A stretch of 10,413 nt of DNA. Source: M55B129 sp034189085 (GTDB lineage Bacteria; Bacillota; Dethiobacteria; DTU022). The notes below the pieces were generated by a model that worked only from the letters and a program-made list of their open reading frames with translations, did not search any database and had not been told where the DNA came from. The stretch lies in NCBI GenBank assembly GCA_034189085.1, contig JAXHVH010000052.1:1-10413 (forward strand). The letters are read 5' to 3'. Shown here piece by piece: positions 1-6,911 of the stretch (within the stretch, counting starts at the first letter, position 1; each line of letters starts with the position of its first letter). Both the position numbers and the translations under genes were made by a program.

Positions 1-159
1 CACGGCGTTGTTTTCAATGGCGGAGACATTGGCAAACTCTCCACCGTTATCGGTGAGCGCCAAGGGAATAATGTTGCCGAAAACAAAGCCTCCGCCAGTT
101 AAAGTTGCTTTCAGGGCAGCAGTTTTTTTCGGACACCTCAAAGGAGAGCTTGAAATACT
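1..159 (-). pseudogene. IS30-like transposase fragment
   Basis: Read on the minus strand, this frame is open from a stop at 160-162 to the left window edge. It encodes a segment containing IIPLALTDNGGEFANVSAIE. The TDNGGEF block (positions 34-54) matches the region around the second catalytic Asp of IS30-family DDE transposases, which cut and join IS ends. In an intact transposase this Asp lies roughly 200 residues from the start, but here only about 35 codons precede it before a stop. The N-terminal DNA-binding half is therefore missing, and the copy is truncated or internally deleted. The frame runs off the window, so the C-terminus cannot be judged. A terminal-repeat-like sequence lies just upstream at 188-213. 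Family assignment rests on the motif alone; another DDE family is possible. Confidence 0.6.
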
Positions 160-187
160 TCACAAACTAAAGGCTACACTGTGATCC

Positions 188-213
188 ACTGTAGAACTTA
201 CTTGGGAATTAAC
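188..213. repeat. Left copy of an insertion-sequence end
   Basis: ACTGTAGAACTTACTT followed by GGGAATT (188-210) recurs as its reverse complement near the right edge of the window (10296-10324), with one extra T in that copy. Next to the transposase fragment, this fits a terminal inverted repeat whose element lies to the left, with its outer edge near 213. The exact boundary and any target duplication cannot be seen from one end. The stretch 214-323, up to the FakA gene, contains nothing else that I recognise. Confidence 0.6.
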
Positions 214-323
214 AGGTAATTAAGTTTTCCTTTCAGTTTTGGTTTCTCTAATTGTTGGAAATAATGCCTGTTAAAACAGAATAGCGATCTTTACAACTCT
301 TTACAAACGGGGAGCACTTAAAT

Positions 324-1829
324 ATGGACCATCGATACCTGGATGAAAAAATGTTTAAAGCCGCCCTTAAAGAAACTGTCGCAAAGCTTTCGGAGAAAAG
401 AGAACTTTTAAACCAGATTAATATTTTCCCGGTCCCGGATGGGGACACGGGAAATAATATGCTGGCCACCCTCGAATCTGCCCTTCAGGAAGTAGAGAGA
501 AACCATTTTGTTTCCCTTGACGAAATGGTAGAAGCCGCCTACCAGGGCGCCCGGGAAGGCTCTACCGGAAATTCGGGGGCAATAATAGCCCAGTACCTGA
601 AGGGCTGGGCTAAAGCTTTAAAGGGGCTTGAAAGGGCTAATGCCGGGGAGCTGGCTGAAGCCCAGGCCAGGGGGGCTGAATATGCCTACAGCGCCGTATT
701 AAGGCCGGTTGAAGGGACCATATTGACAGTTGCCAGGGAAGCTGCCGAAGCAGCGGCTGAAACCTCAGCAGACGGCAATCTGGCCGACACCCTGCTGGCC
801 TCTTATCACCGGGCCAGGAGATCACTTGTTGAAACCGCCAGGATCCTTTCGCCCCTGCGGAAAAATAAAATGGTCGATGCCGGGGGCTGGGGGATGCTCA
901 TCTTTTTCGCTTCGCTATTAAAAGTATTCAACATTCCCACGGGCAAAGCCGAATTTAATTTAAAACCAAAAACAAATTACTTCCTGGGAAGAAATGATTT
1001 CGCTTTTGACGAACCTTACGATATGGAATTTGTCATTACCGGAACCGGGGATCTGGAATCTGCAATAAGGGAAACCCTCGAAAGTTCGGGAACAGAATTA
1101 ATAACCCAGATCAGCGGGGATAACTGCAGAGTCCACATCCACACAAACAATCCCCTGATTATTGTCGAAAAAGTTGCTTCCCTTGCTTCTTTTTTGGATT
1201 TGATAATCAAGGACATGCGCAGCCAGTACGAATCAAAACTTGATCCGGAAGAAAGCAACCTCAAATACCGGGCTCTCTCCTTCGGCAAAAGTCCCGGATT
1301 CCTGGCCATGTACGCCATGGCTGGAGCGAGCGTTGCTCTCAGTATTAACCAGCTGGAAAAGAAAAAACGGATTTTAGAAGAATACAGCTCGGGGAATATC
1401 CTGTTGATCAGTTCAGAGGAAATAACCCTCCCGGAGGCCCGTGATTCGGTAGTCATTGTCGAGGGGGAAGCAAGAATCCTGGCTTCATTAGTTTCCCTTT
1501 ACTCTTTTGAAAAACCATCTCCGGAGGACATCAGGGTGGCTGCCGGTTATCCCAGGATTGCCCGCCTGGTTGAAGAAGATGGCTTCTATAAGATAATGAG
1601 CATTAATACTTCTGAAAGGATCGGATCTTTTAGCGATGGCCTGTCCCGGGCGGTAGAAACACTTGAACCGCAGCTCGGCGAAGTGCTGACAATTTATTAT
1701 GACCGGCCTGAAAGACGGCGGGAACTAGAAATACTGCAGACTTCCCTGCAAAAAAATTTCCCGATGCTGGAAGCGGTAGACCTCTACTTCGGCGGGCAGG
1801 AAATCCCTCTCATCCTCAGCGTGGAATAA
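324..1829 (+). CDS. Divergent FakA-like fatty acid kinase (DhaL/DAK2 domain)
   Basis: FakA is the ATP-binding subunit that phosphorylates a fatty acid carried by a FakB (DegV) protein, giving acyl-phosphate for phospholipid synthesis. The N-terminal DhaL domain (about 1-205) is well preserved: INIFPVPDGDTGNNM has the Mg-ATP-binding Asp39 and Asp41, followed by TGNSG (81-85) and VDAGGWG (184-190). The middle domain shows VHIHTNNP (270-277) and KDMRSQ (296-301). The protein is 501 residues; relatives are usually about 540-560. The C-terminal part lacks the family's GGQTMNPS and LPNN motifs, and the usual YCTEF reads YDMEF (232-236), so a probable zinc-ligand Cys is replaced by Asp. The ATG follows GGGGAG (309-314) with a 9-base spacer. 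It ends 10 bases from the convergent DegV gene. DhaL kinase fold: high confidence. True FakA activity: moderate. Confidence 0.88.
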   Translation: MDHRYLDEKMFKAALKETVAKLSEKRELLNQINIFPVPDGDTGNNMLATLESALQEVERNHFVSLDEMVEAAYQGAREGSTGNSGAIIAQYLKGWAKALKGLERANAGELAEAQARGAEYAYSAVLRPVEGTILTVAREAAEAAAETSADGNLADTLLASYHRARRSLVETARILSPLRKNKMVDAGGWGMLIFFASLLKVFNIPTGKAEFNLKPKTNYFLGRNDFAFDEPYDMEFVITGTGDLESAIRETLESSGTELITQISGDNCRVHIHTNNPLIIVEKVASLASFLDLIIKDMRSQYESKLDPEESNLKYRALSFGKSPGFLAMYAMAGASVALSINQLEKKKRILEEYSSGNILLISSEEITLPEARDSVVIVEGEARILASLVSLYSFEKPSPEDIRVAAGYPRIARLVEEDGFYKIMSINTSERIGSFSDGLSRAVETLEPQLGEVLTIYYDRPERRRELEILQTSLQKNFPMLEAVDLYFGGQEIPLILSVE

Positions 1830-1839
1830 CAAACCCATA

Positions 1840-2694
1840 TTAATCAAAGTAAGTGTAACCTATACCAATAATTCCCGGCCCGGCATGGAAACCCATTGCC
1901 GGTGTAAAGGAAATAATGTCAATCTCTATATCCGGAAATTTTTCTTTCACCCCCCTGATGAGGGGTTCAAGATCCTCTCCGGCATTGGCATGGGTGGCGG
2001 CAACTCTCACATTGCGGGCTTCCCTGGTATCTTTGACAAATTCATTAAGGATCATCCTGGCAGCCTGTGTTTTTCCCCTGGCCCGGCCGAAAAAATGCGT
2101 TTTGCCCCGGTGCAGACAAATCAGGGGTTTAACATTGAAAAGATCCCCTGCCACGGCGGTTACTTTTCCGACCCGGCCGCTTTTCTCGATATACTTCAAG
2201 GTATCAAGCATAACCACGAGCTTGGCACTGGCAGCCATCTTGCTGGCCCGGGCTTCGATCTCTGCCAGGGAAAAGCCTTCCTCGGCCAACCGGGCAGCCT
2301 CGATCACCATTAGTGCGGCTGGGGCTCCGGCAGCTTCTGTATCGAAAATACAGATCCGCGAGGCTTCTTCTGCCGTAAATTCGCTGCGGGCTTGCAGGGC
2401 TACATTATATGAATTACTCATCAATGATGTAACAGTAAAGCAGATTAACGATTGCCCTTCGCTGATTACCGTTTTAAAGGCTTCGGCAAACCTTTTTACT
2501 GAAGGCGCTGAGGTTGTCGGTAGCTCACTGGCTGACGAAAGGCGCCTGTAAATCTCCTCCGGTTTTATCTCGAACAGATCCCTGTAGACATGCTCTCCAA
2601 AATGAATATTGATGGGGACGATGGTAATACCCATCTCCTCTACTTTTTCAAGAGAAGGAGAACAGATGCTGTCCGCAAGTATTTTTACAGTCAT
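1840..2694 (-). CDS. DegV family fatty acid-binding protein (FakB-like)
   Basis: DegV/FakB proteins bind one fatty acid in a buried tunnel and present its carboxylate to FakA for phosphorylation. The 284-residue product has the family order: KILADS at the start, PTTSAPS (59-65), TSLMSNSYNVA (89-99), LDTLKYIEKSGRVGK, FNVKPLI, and GFHAGPG near the C-terminus. Thr60/61, Ser93 and His270 fall where S. aureus FakB1 uses Thr61, Ser93 and His266 to hold the carboxylate. One change is SNS where most members have SGT. I chose the ATG at 2694 because it gives that numbering and sits 12 bases from AAAGGA (2707-2712); a GTG at 2703 is possible but only 3 bases from it. It is probably last in the minus-strand run from PlsY, and converges with the FakA-like gene. 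Confidence 0.9.
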   Translation of the reverse strand: MTVKILADSICSPSLEKVEEMGITIVPINIHFGEHVYRDLFEIKPEEIYRRLSSASELPTTSAPSVKRFAEAFKTVISEGQSLICFTVTSLMSNSYNVALQARSEFTAEEASRICIFDTEAAGAPAALMVIEAARLAEEGFSLAEIEARASKMAASAKLVVMLDTLKYIEKSGRVGKVTAVAGDLFNVKPLICLHRGKTHFFGRARGKTQAARMILNEFVKDTREARNVRVAATHANAGEDLEPLIRGVKEKFPDIEIDIISFTPAMGFHAGPGIIGIGYTYFD

Positions 2695-2773
2695 ACCAGC
2701 CACTCATCCTTTCATCGAAGATATTGTTAGCTGCCAGTGAAAGTAAAAACCGTTCGGCTCAAGCCCCGCCCCT

Positions 2774-3430
2774 TCAGGAGAAGGGCCTCCCGCAAAACAT
2801 GCAAAACATCCGTGCCAGGCAGAGGGTCAGGCAGATCTGGGGTATAAAACAAGCCGGCATCCCGTAGCTGCGGCTTTGCTGACGGTAGGCTGTTCCTCCC
2901 TGCTGAAGGTGGGACAGGAAACGGCGATATTCGAGGTTGTTCGGTTCCATGGCCACTGCCTGCCTGGCCTGTTCCAGGGCGGTAATTATATTGCCGAGGC
3001 CGGCATTGGCCACAGCGCTGTAATAATACCATTCAGCAGTGCGGTTATTGATCCGAGCCAGGAGATTTAACGCTTCCCGATAGTAGCCGGCGAAAATAAA
3101 GTTCCTGACCGGATCAAATTCTGAATAGCCCCGGTTCTGCTGCCAGCCGGTCCTGTAGCTGCCAAAACCACCGGATGTACCTGTGCCACCAGTGCTGCCG
3201 TATGAGCCGTAACCTCTGTAGGCCCTTTCCTGGCTGCTGCCGCCTGCAGCTTTGCCTCTTTTAATCTGTTCGTAGGCGGCATTTATTTCACTCATTTTTT
3301 TTGTTGCCTGCGAATCTCCATTGTTAAGGTCGGGATGATATTTTTTGGCCAGCTTTCGATAAGCCCTGGTAATCTCTTCATCTGTCGCCCCGGGAGAAAC
3401 GCCGAGTACTTTGTAAGGATCGGGAATCAA
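2774..3430 (-). CDS. J-domain protein with TPR-like segment and Cys-rich tail
   Basis: J domains recruit DnaK-type Hsp70 and stimulate its ATPase. Residues 4-58 form a J domain with the essential HPD at 32-34. A Gly/Tyr/Ser-rich linker follows (about 62-102), then a TPR-like helical segment (about 107-172, with YREALNLLARI and ALEQARQAVAMEPNN). The tail is unusual, with Cys at 194, 200, 204, 210 and 213 among hydrophobic residues, which suggests metal binding or membrane association (inference). There is no zinc finger or C-terminal substrate domain as in DnaJ itself. The start is TTG at 3430, overlapping the TGA of the DUF5685 gene as TTGA, with GGGGAG (3440-3445) nine bases upstream, so the two are probably translationally coupled. 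J domain certain; client unknown. Confidence 0.9.
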   Translation of the reverse strand: MIPDPYKVLGVSPGATDEEITRAYRKLAKKYHPDLNNGDSQATKKMSEINAAYEQIKRGKAAGGSSQERAYRGYGSYGSTGGTGTSGGFGSYRTGWQQNRGYSEFDPVRNFIFAGYYREALNLLARINNRTAEWYYYSAVANAGLGNIITALEQARQAVAMEPNNLEYRRFLSHLQQGGTAYRQQSRSYGMPACFIPQICLTLCLARMFCMFCGRPFS

Positions 3431-4251
3431 TTTTTGCGGCTCCCCTTTTTGCGCTTATTTTCCGCTGCCTGGTACCTTGTCCAAATACCAGAATAAAGTA
3501 TATTTTCGAGCAAACCCTGATCTGAATTGAGCTCCAGCTGCCCGTACTTTTCAACACAGTCCCCTATGAGGAGGTGCAGTATTTCGTCAAAGTCTTCCGA
3601 TGAATAGGCCATCAGCGGGTTATAGCTCTCGTGCTTAAGATCCTTTTCCAGGTCAATGGCGGCATCCATTATGTATATAAATTTGCCCAGAGAAACACCG
3701 AAGGATCTCAGATTTTTGTCATCATGATCATTTGTGTGAATAATTATTTCTCCCATCATTTCACCAAAACAGTTGCCCGGCAGATCGGGGTTAGTTTCAC
3801 CCCTTTTTTCCATCGCCGAAAGGTTATCAAGACATGCTACTATAGCAGCACTTTTACGGGAGTATTTCCCCTTGATAACATTTGCTTTTGATTCAAGCAG
3901 TTTCGCTCCCCACAGGGACAAAAATTGATGTTCATCCTGCCAGTTGTCAAGGAGATTGTAATAAGCAAGCAGAACATTTATATCAGCAGCATAATCAGTT
4001 GTCTCATTCGCCCAGTAGCGGTGAGGCTTGAATGGATGGGCCGGGCATCTCTCCTTTCCAAACCTTCTGTCAAGCTTAAAAAAAGAGGTAAGGAGAAGAA
4101 CAAGGAAGGCCATGTCGTAAGTTAGCGTAAAACGGCTTATTATCCCATATCGTTCACGCAGAACCTTACATATCCCGCAGTAACAGGAGCGGTACTGTTC
4201 CATTTCTTCATTAGTTAATTTATCGATATTGGCAACTGCGTAACCAAACAT
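3427..4251 (-). CDS. DUF5685 family protein
   Basis: This 274-residue, mostly helical protein resembles the DUF5685 family of Firmicutes, which has no assigned function. Visible features are the start MFGYAV, a cysteine cluster CYCGIC (Cys23, 25, 28), CPAHP with Cys69 and His72 (a possible metal site), NLLDNWQDE (Asp102, Asp106, Glu107) and MDAAIDLEKDLKHESYNPL (Asp196, 200, 204). The two Asp-rich stretches, about 95 residues apart, resemble the paired DxxxD motifs of squalene/phytoene synthases; this is my inference and needs a structure comparison. The Lys/Arg-rich C-terminus may be surface exposed. ATG start with a weak ribosome site (CAGG). It lies 46 bases after PlsY and overlaps the J-domain gene by four bases, pointing to joint expression. 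Confidence 0.8.
   Translation of the reverse strand: MFGYAVANIDKLTNEEMEQYRSCYCGICKVLRERYGIISRFTLTYDMAFLVLLLTSFFKLDRRFGKERCPAHPFKPHRYWANETTDYAADINVLLAYYNLLDNWQDEHQFLSLWGAKLLESKANVIKGKYSRKSAAIVACLDNLSAMEKRGETNPDLPGNCFGEMMGEIIIHTNDHDDKNLRSFGVSLGKFIYIMDAAIDLEKDLKHESYNPLMAYSSEDFDEILHLLIGDCVEKYGQLELNSDQGLLENILYSGIWTRYQAAENKRKKGSRKN
3440..3445 (-). promoter_or_regulatory. Ribosome binding site that fixes the TTG start of the J-domain gene
   Basis: GGGGAG on the minus strand lies inside the 3' end of the DUF5685 gene, nine bases before TTG at 3430. No ATG or GTG in that frame is close by, so TTG is the best start. Confidence 0.65.
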
Positions 4252-4297
4252 ATTCTAACCTGCCGAGAGTATTTTCCCTGCATTCCTTCAGGAGTTT

Positions 4298-4879
4298 TCA
4301 GGCCATCTTCTTCCGCCTCTCGCTGTAATTATGGAAGTCACCACGATGTTTGCTTGCCACAAGAAGCGCTATGGCAACTCCGAAAACCGGGAAAAACCAG
4401 TGTCCCTCCAGGAACCATAAGAAAAAAGGCAGGGAAAAAACACCAATTCCGGCAGCAGTGTTTGCATCCCTGATCAGCACGGCAATGACACCGACAACAG
4501 CGAACATAAAGACTATGCTGAGGGAAGAAATAACAAGCATCGAACCGATCAGGCAGGCAAGCCCCTTGCCGCCTTTAAACTTGAGAAAAAGGTTATAATT
4601 ATGGCCGAGCACCGCCAGGAGGGCTGCCGGCAGGATAAGGAAAGGCCATGTGCCATATACAGCAGCAAGATATGCTGCCAGGGCCCCTTTGGCCACATCA
4701 ACCACAAAAGTCATCAACCCGGGCAGAAAACCTACATTTCTCAGGACATTCATGGTCCCCACATTGCCGCTGCCAATTTTCCTCACGTCCAGACCTTTCA
4801 GGAGCCGGCCGAAAAGGTAAGCCGAAGGAATCGCCCCCAGGAAATAAGCCAGGATCAGAAGGATTAGATTGATCATCAA
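4298..4879 (-). CDS. plsY: Glycerol-3-phosphate acyltransferase PlsY
   Basis: PlsY is an integral membrane enzyme that moves an acyl chain from acyl-phosphate to the sn-1 position of glycerol-3-phosphate, the first step of phospholipid synthesis in most bacteria. The 193-residue length is typical. Motif 1 is IGSGNVGTMNVLR (35-47), DVAKG is at 61-65, and motif 2 is GHNYNLFLKFKGGKG (92-106). Hydrophobic segments near 2-24, 52-75, 79-96, 112-136 and 141-175 fit the membrane topology. Motif 3 is altered: SKHRGDFHNYSER replaces the usual KHRxNIxR pattern, and the following tail is short. The start is TTG at 4879 (GGGAGAAG ends 8 bases upstream) or ATG at 4876. It appears to be first in the run leading to the FakB-like gene, so donor supply and transfer may be co-expressed. 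Confidence 0.92.
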   Translation of the reverse strand: MMINLILLILAYFLGAIPSAYLFGRLLKGLDVRKIGSGNVGTMNVLRNVGFLPGLMTFVVDVAKGALAAYLAAVYGTWPFLILPAALLAVLGHNYNLFLKFKGGKGLACLIGSMLVISSLSIVFMFAVVGVIAVLIRDANTAAGIGVFSLPFFLWFLEGHWFFPVFGVAIALLVASKHRGDFHNYSERRKKMA

Positions 4880-4915
4880 TGCAATTTCTTCTCCCGTTTT
4901 TCTAGCTGTAACAAC

Positions 4916-4943
4916 AGTTTATCATTTTAAACAAATTTGGCAA
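4916..4943 (-). promoter_or_regulatory. Candidate promoter of the plsY-DUF5685-J-degV run
   Basis: On the minus strand TTGCCA (4938-4943) and TAAACT (4916-4921) are 16 bases apart, ahead of the plsY start. Both boxes match the housekeeping consensus only partly. The rest of the gap to the HAD gene (4944-5118) shows a direct repeat GCCTGCTT (4949-4956 and 4968-4975) and no clear terminator. Confidence 0.4.
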
Positions 4944-5118
4944 GCGTAGCCTGCTTCTTCAGGGCGGGCCTGCTTAATAAATCGCCAGCTTTTAGATCAG
5001 GCCACGGAGTTGTGAACACTTTACCGGTCAATTTAAGCCGCCTGCCCCGGGTTTTTACTCTCATTCAAGGGAAATATGCTCGCCTCTCTATACGGTAAAT
5101 AAAGCGCAGCCTGCAATT

Positions 5119-5898
5119 TCATGAAAGCAGGTTATAGTGCCGCAGGGCTCTTTCAATGCCGTCCTCCTCGGGGGAAGCGGTAATATACTCGGCCTTCTTG
5201 AGGAGGGCCGGGGCCCCTCCTTCCATGGCGATACCGTGAGTAGCTCTTTCAAACATGGACAGGTCGTTAAGGCTATCACCAAAGGCATAGGTTTCTTCTT
5301 CCTCCCTGTTCAGGTGTTTGAGGATAAGTTCCATTCCCGTGCCTTTATTGAACCCCTGCAGGGCAAGCTCGCCAACAGCCAGCCGATGAGGAACGACAAC
5401 AAAATGTTTGTTCAGCAGGGGTAAAAGCGGCTCAATCTGCCCTTCTTCCGAACAATGATAGGTAGCCTGATTGGCCACCGGCTGAGAATCATGCCAGCTG
5501 CGGACTATATCCCTTCCCATGTTTAGATAGGCGATCACCTCGGCCATGAAACCTTCGGCCTGAAGGTCGGCAACATAAACATATTCAGGCCCGCTCAACC
5601 ATAAATCAATCTTCCTTTCTTCAAAACGGGGCAATATTTCCTCCAGCACAGACTGCGGTATGGTTTCTTCCAGGATTCTCTTTTCTCCGACATGGACCGA
5701 TGTACCGTTTGCCGCTATTATCCCGTCGATACCAATATCCAGGATTTCAGGGCGGATTTCAGCCCTTCCGAAGCCGGTATTGACAAAAACAAGGTGCCCC
5801 TCTTTCCGCAGGCGGTTGACCGCTTCCACGGCCGAAGGCGGCAGCCGATGTTTTTTATCCAGCAGTGTTCCCTCAAGATCAAAAAAAATTGCACTCAT
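5119..5898 (-). CDS. Cof-type HAD-IIB hydrolase with a DxE catalytic motif
   Basis: HAD-IIB (Cof) proteins are cytoplasmic phosphatases acting on sugar phosphates, nucleotides or similar small molecules. The 259-residue product shows motif I FFDLEGTLLD (5-14), motif II NTGFGR (40-45, Thr41), motif III Lys185 in FNKGTG, and motif IV GDSLNDLSMF (207-216), with the C2 cap between motifs II and III. Motif I is unusual: the nucleophile Asp7 is present, but the general acid/base two residues on, nearly always Asp, is Glu9. This might slow or alter dephosphorylation. The ATG has AAAGGA seven bases upstream. The gene starts 35 bases after the YhfC stop on the same strand, so the two are probably co-transcribed. 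Substrate cannot be predicted. Confidence 0.9.
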   Translation of the reverse strand: MSAIFFDLEGTLLDKKHRLPPSAVEAVNRLRKEGHLVFVNTGFGRAEIRPEILDIGIDGIIAANGTSVHVGEKRILEETIPQSVLEEILPRFEERKIDLWLSGPEYVYVADLQAEGFMAEVIAYLNMGRDIVRSWHDSQPVANQATYHCSEEGQIEPLLPLLNKHFVVVPHRLAVGELALQGFNKGTGMELILKHLNREEEETYAFGDSLNDLSMFERATHGIAMEGGAPALLKKAEYITASPEEDGIERALRHYNLLS

Positions 5899-5933
5899 AA
5901 TATCATCCTTTCCCGATACGGCTCCTTGTGCGA

Positions 5934-6749
5934 TTATTCTCCCGCCGGTTCAACCGTCCGGGCTGTCTCCCCGGTTTCAGTGGAAAGAACAGCCCGGCTG
6001 TGACTGACATACCACCAGCCAAAAACTGCGAGGACGAACAGGTACAGTTCGGCAAAAAGCACATTATAACCCAGGCCGGTAATTAAAACCGCTGGCAGGT
6101 TGACAATGGTGTGCAGGAGTATGGCATAAATGATAAATACCGGTCGCTTTTCGATCAACGCCTTGAGGACAACCAGGGACAAGGCAATGTGGATGATAAT
6201 CGTAAAAACCCTCTCCAGGCCGGCGACAGCAAACATATACGGAGGTACATTAAGCAACTGGTTCTGAATGTAGGCAGCCATTTCCGATCCCACCCGGGGA
6301 GCAATTGTTTCAGTAAATGCTCCCGTATTGATTAAAACGCTGTAAACAAGGTTGTTGATGTACAAAAAACCGGTTAAGGCAATCGCTTCTATCCCCCCGT
6401 GGCCGATGCCAAAAGCAACACCGTTTTTCCAGGTGAGATGTTTCTTCAGGAAGAAACGGAAACCGAGATAACGGCCCACCTCTTCAAAAATACCGGCGGT
6501 CAGGGATAGAAACAGGGCAATTAAAAATAGATTGGCTGCCATCTGTTGATACCAGGCCATCCCCGAAGCAACATTAAGCAAAGGAATACGGATAAAAACC
6601 TGGGAAACGAGGAACACCGCTGCGCCGACAAAAAGGGCTACTTTGGCATAAAGTTCTTTCCGGTAAAACCAGATTGCCAGGGCAATTGGTATCCCGAAGC
6701 ATATCAATAAAGTAAAGACTATTGCGGCAATCGCTGCAGAGCTGATCAT
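5934..6749 (-). CDS. YhfC family intramembrane metalloprotease-like protein
   Basis: The 271-residue product has about seven to eight hydrophobic segments and the ordered motifs of the YhfC (DUF2324) family, which is related to CPBP/PrsW-type intramembrane proteases: FEEVGRYLGF (88-97, Glu89, Glu90, Arg93), FGIGHGGIE (113-121, His117), GLERVFTIIIHIALS (177-191, His187) and LLHTIVNLPAVL (211-222, His213). The paired Glu and the His residues would bind the catalytic metal in the membrane. Experimental knowledge of YhfC is limited, so protease activity is by analogy. A short hydrophilic tail (about 251-271) follows the last membrane segment. The ATG is preceded by AAGGGA with a short spacer. It probably leads a two-gene unit with the HAD hydrolase. 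Confidence 0.87.
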   Translation of the reverse strand: MISSAAIAAIVFTLLICFGIPIALAIWFYRKELYAKVALFVGAAVFLVSQVFIRIPLLNVASGMAWYQQMAANLFLIALFLSLTAGIFEEVGRYLGFRFFLKKHLTWKNGVAFGIGHGGIEAIALTGFLYINNLVYSVLINTGAFTETIAPRVGSEMAAYIQNQLLNVPPYMFAVAGLERVFTIIIHIALSLVVLKALIEKRPVFIIYAILLHTIVNLPAVLITGLGYNVLFAELYLFVLAVFGWWYVSHSRAVLSTETGETARTVEPAGE

Positions 6750-6870
6750 CCTGTCCCTTCTTTCTTGATATTATAACCTGCTTCGACCATGTTTAATTTA
6801 ATAGAAAGCGTCTATCCCCCTGCTCAATACAAAACCGTAAAATCTATGGGGTGTCAAGATAACCTCATTT

Positions 6871-6893
6871 TATATTATACACATATTATACAG
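6871..6893. promoter_or_regulatory. Tandem AT-rich promoter-like repeat upstream of the YhfC gene
   Basis: ATATTATACA occurs twice in tandem (6872-6881 and 6883-6892). On the minus strand this gives two TGTATAAT boxes pointing toward the YhfC gene, but neither has a convincing -35 box at normal distance. A separate TTGACA on the minus strand (6852-6857) has a perfect -35 sequence but a poor -10. Which signal is used is undecided. The gap 6750-7186 has no gene; it holds these boxes, the relic at 6921-7010 and the promoter at 7061-7090. Confidence 0.3.
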
Positions 6894-6911
6894 AACGAGT
6901 TTAAAAAATGC

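Noticed and set aside
1916..2551. Long plus-strand open frame of 211 codons opposite the DegV gene
   Set aside because: It is antisense to a well-conserved DegV coding region, has low-complexity Ala/Ser/Arg composition and no motif.
2727..3032. Open frame of 101 codons overlapping the J-domain gene
   Set aside because: It lies wholly over the J-protein TPR and tail coding region in another frame and has no family motif.
5110..5131. CCTGC/GCAGG inverted repeat around TTTCATGAAA at the end of the HAD gene, as a terminator
   Set aside because: The stem is only five pairs with an asymmetric bulge, overlaps the stop codon, and no T-run follows on the minus strand.
6851..6870. GTGTCAAG, also present in the left end of the 90-bp relic (6925-6932), as a sign of a second degraded transposon end
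   Set aside because: Eight bases of match with no partner repeat or target duplication is within chance for AT-rich DNA.
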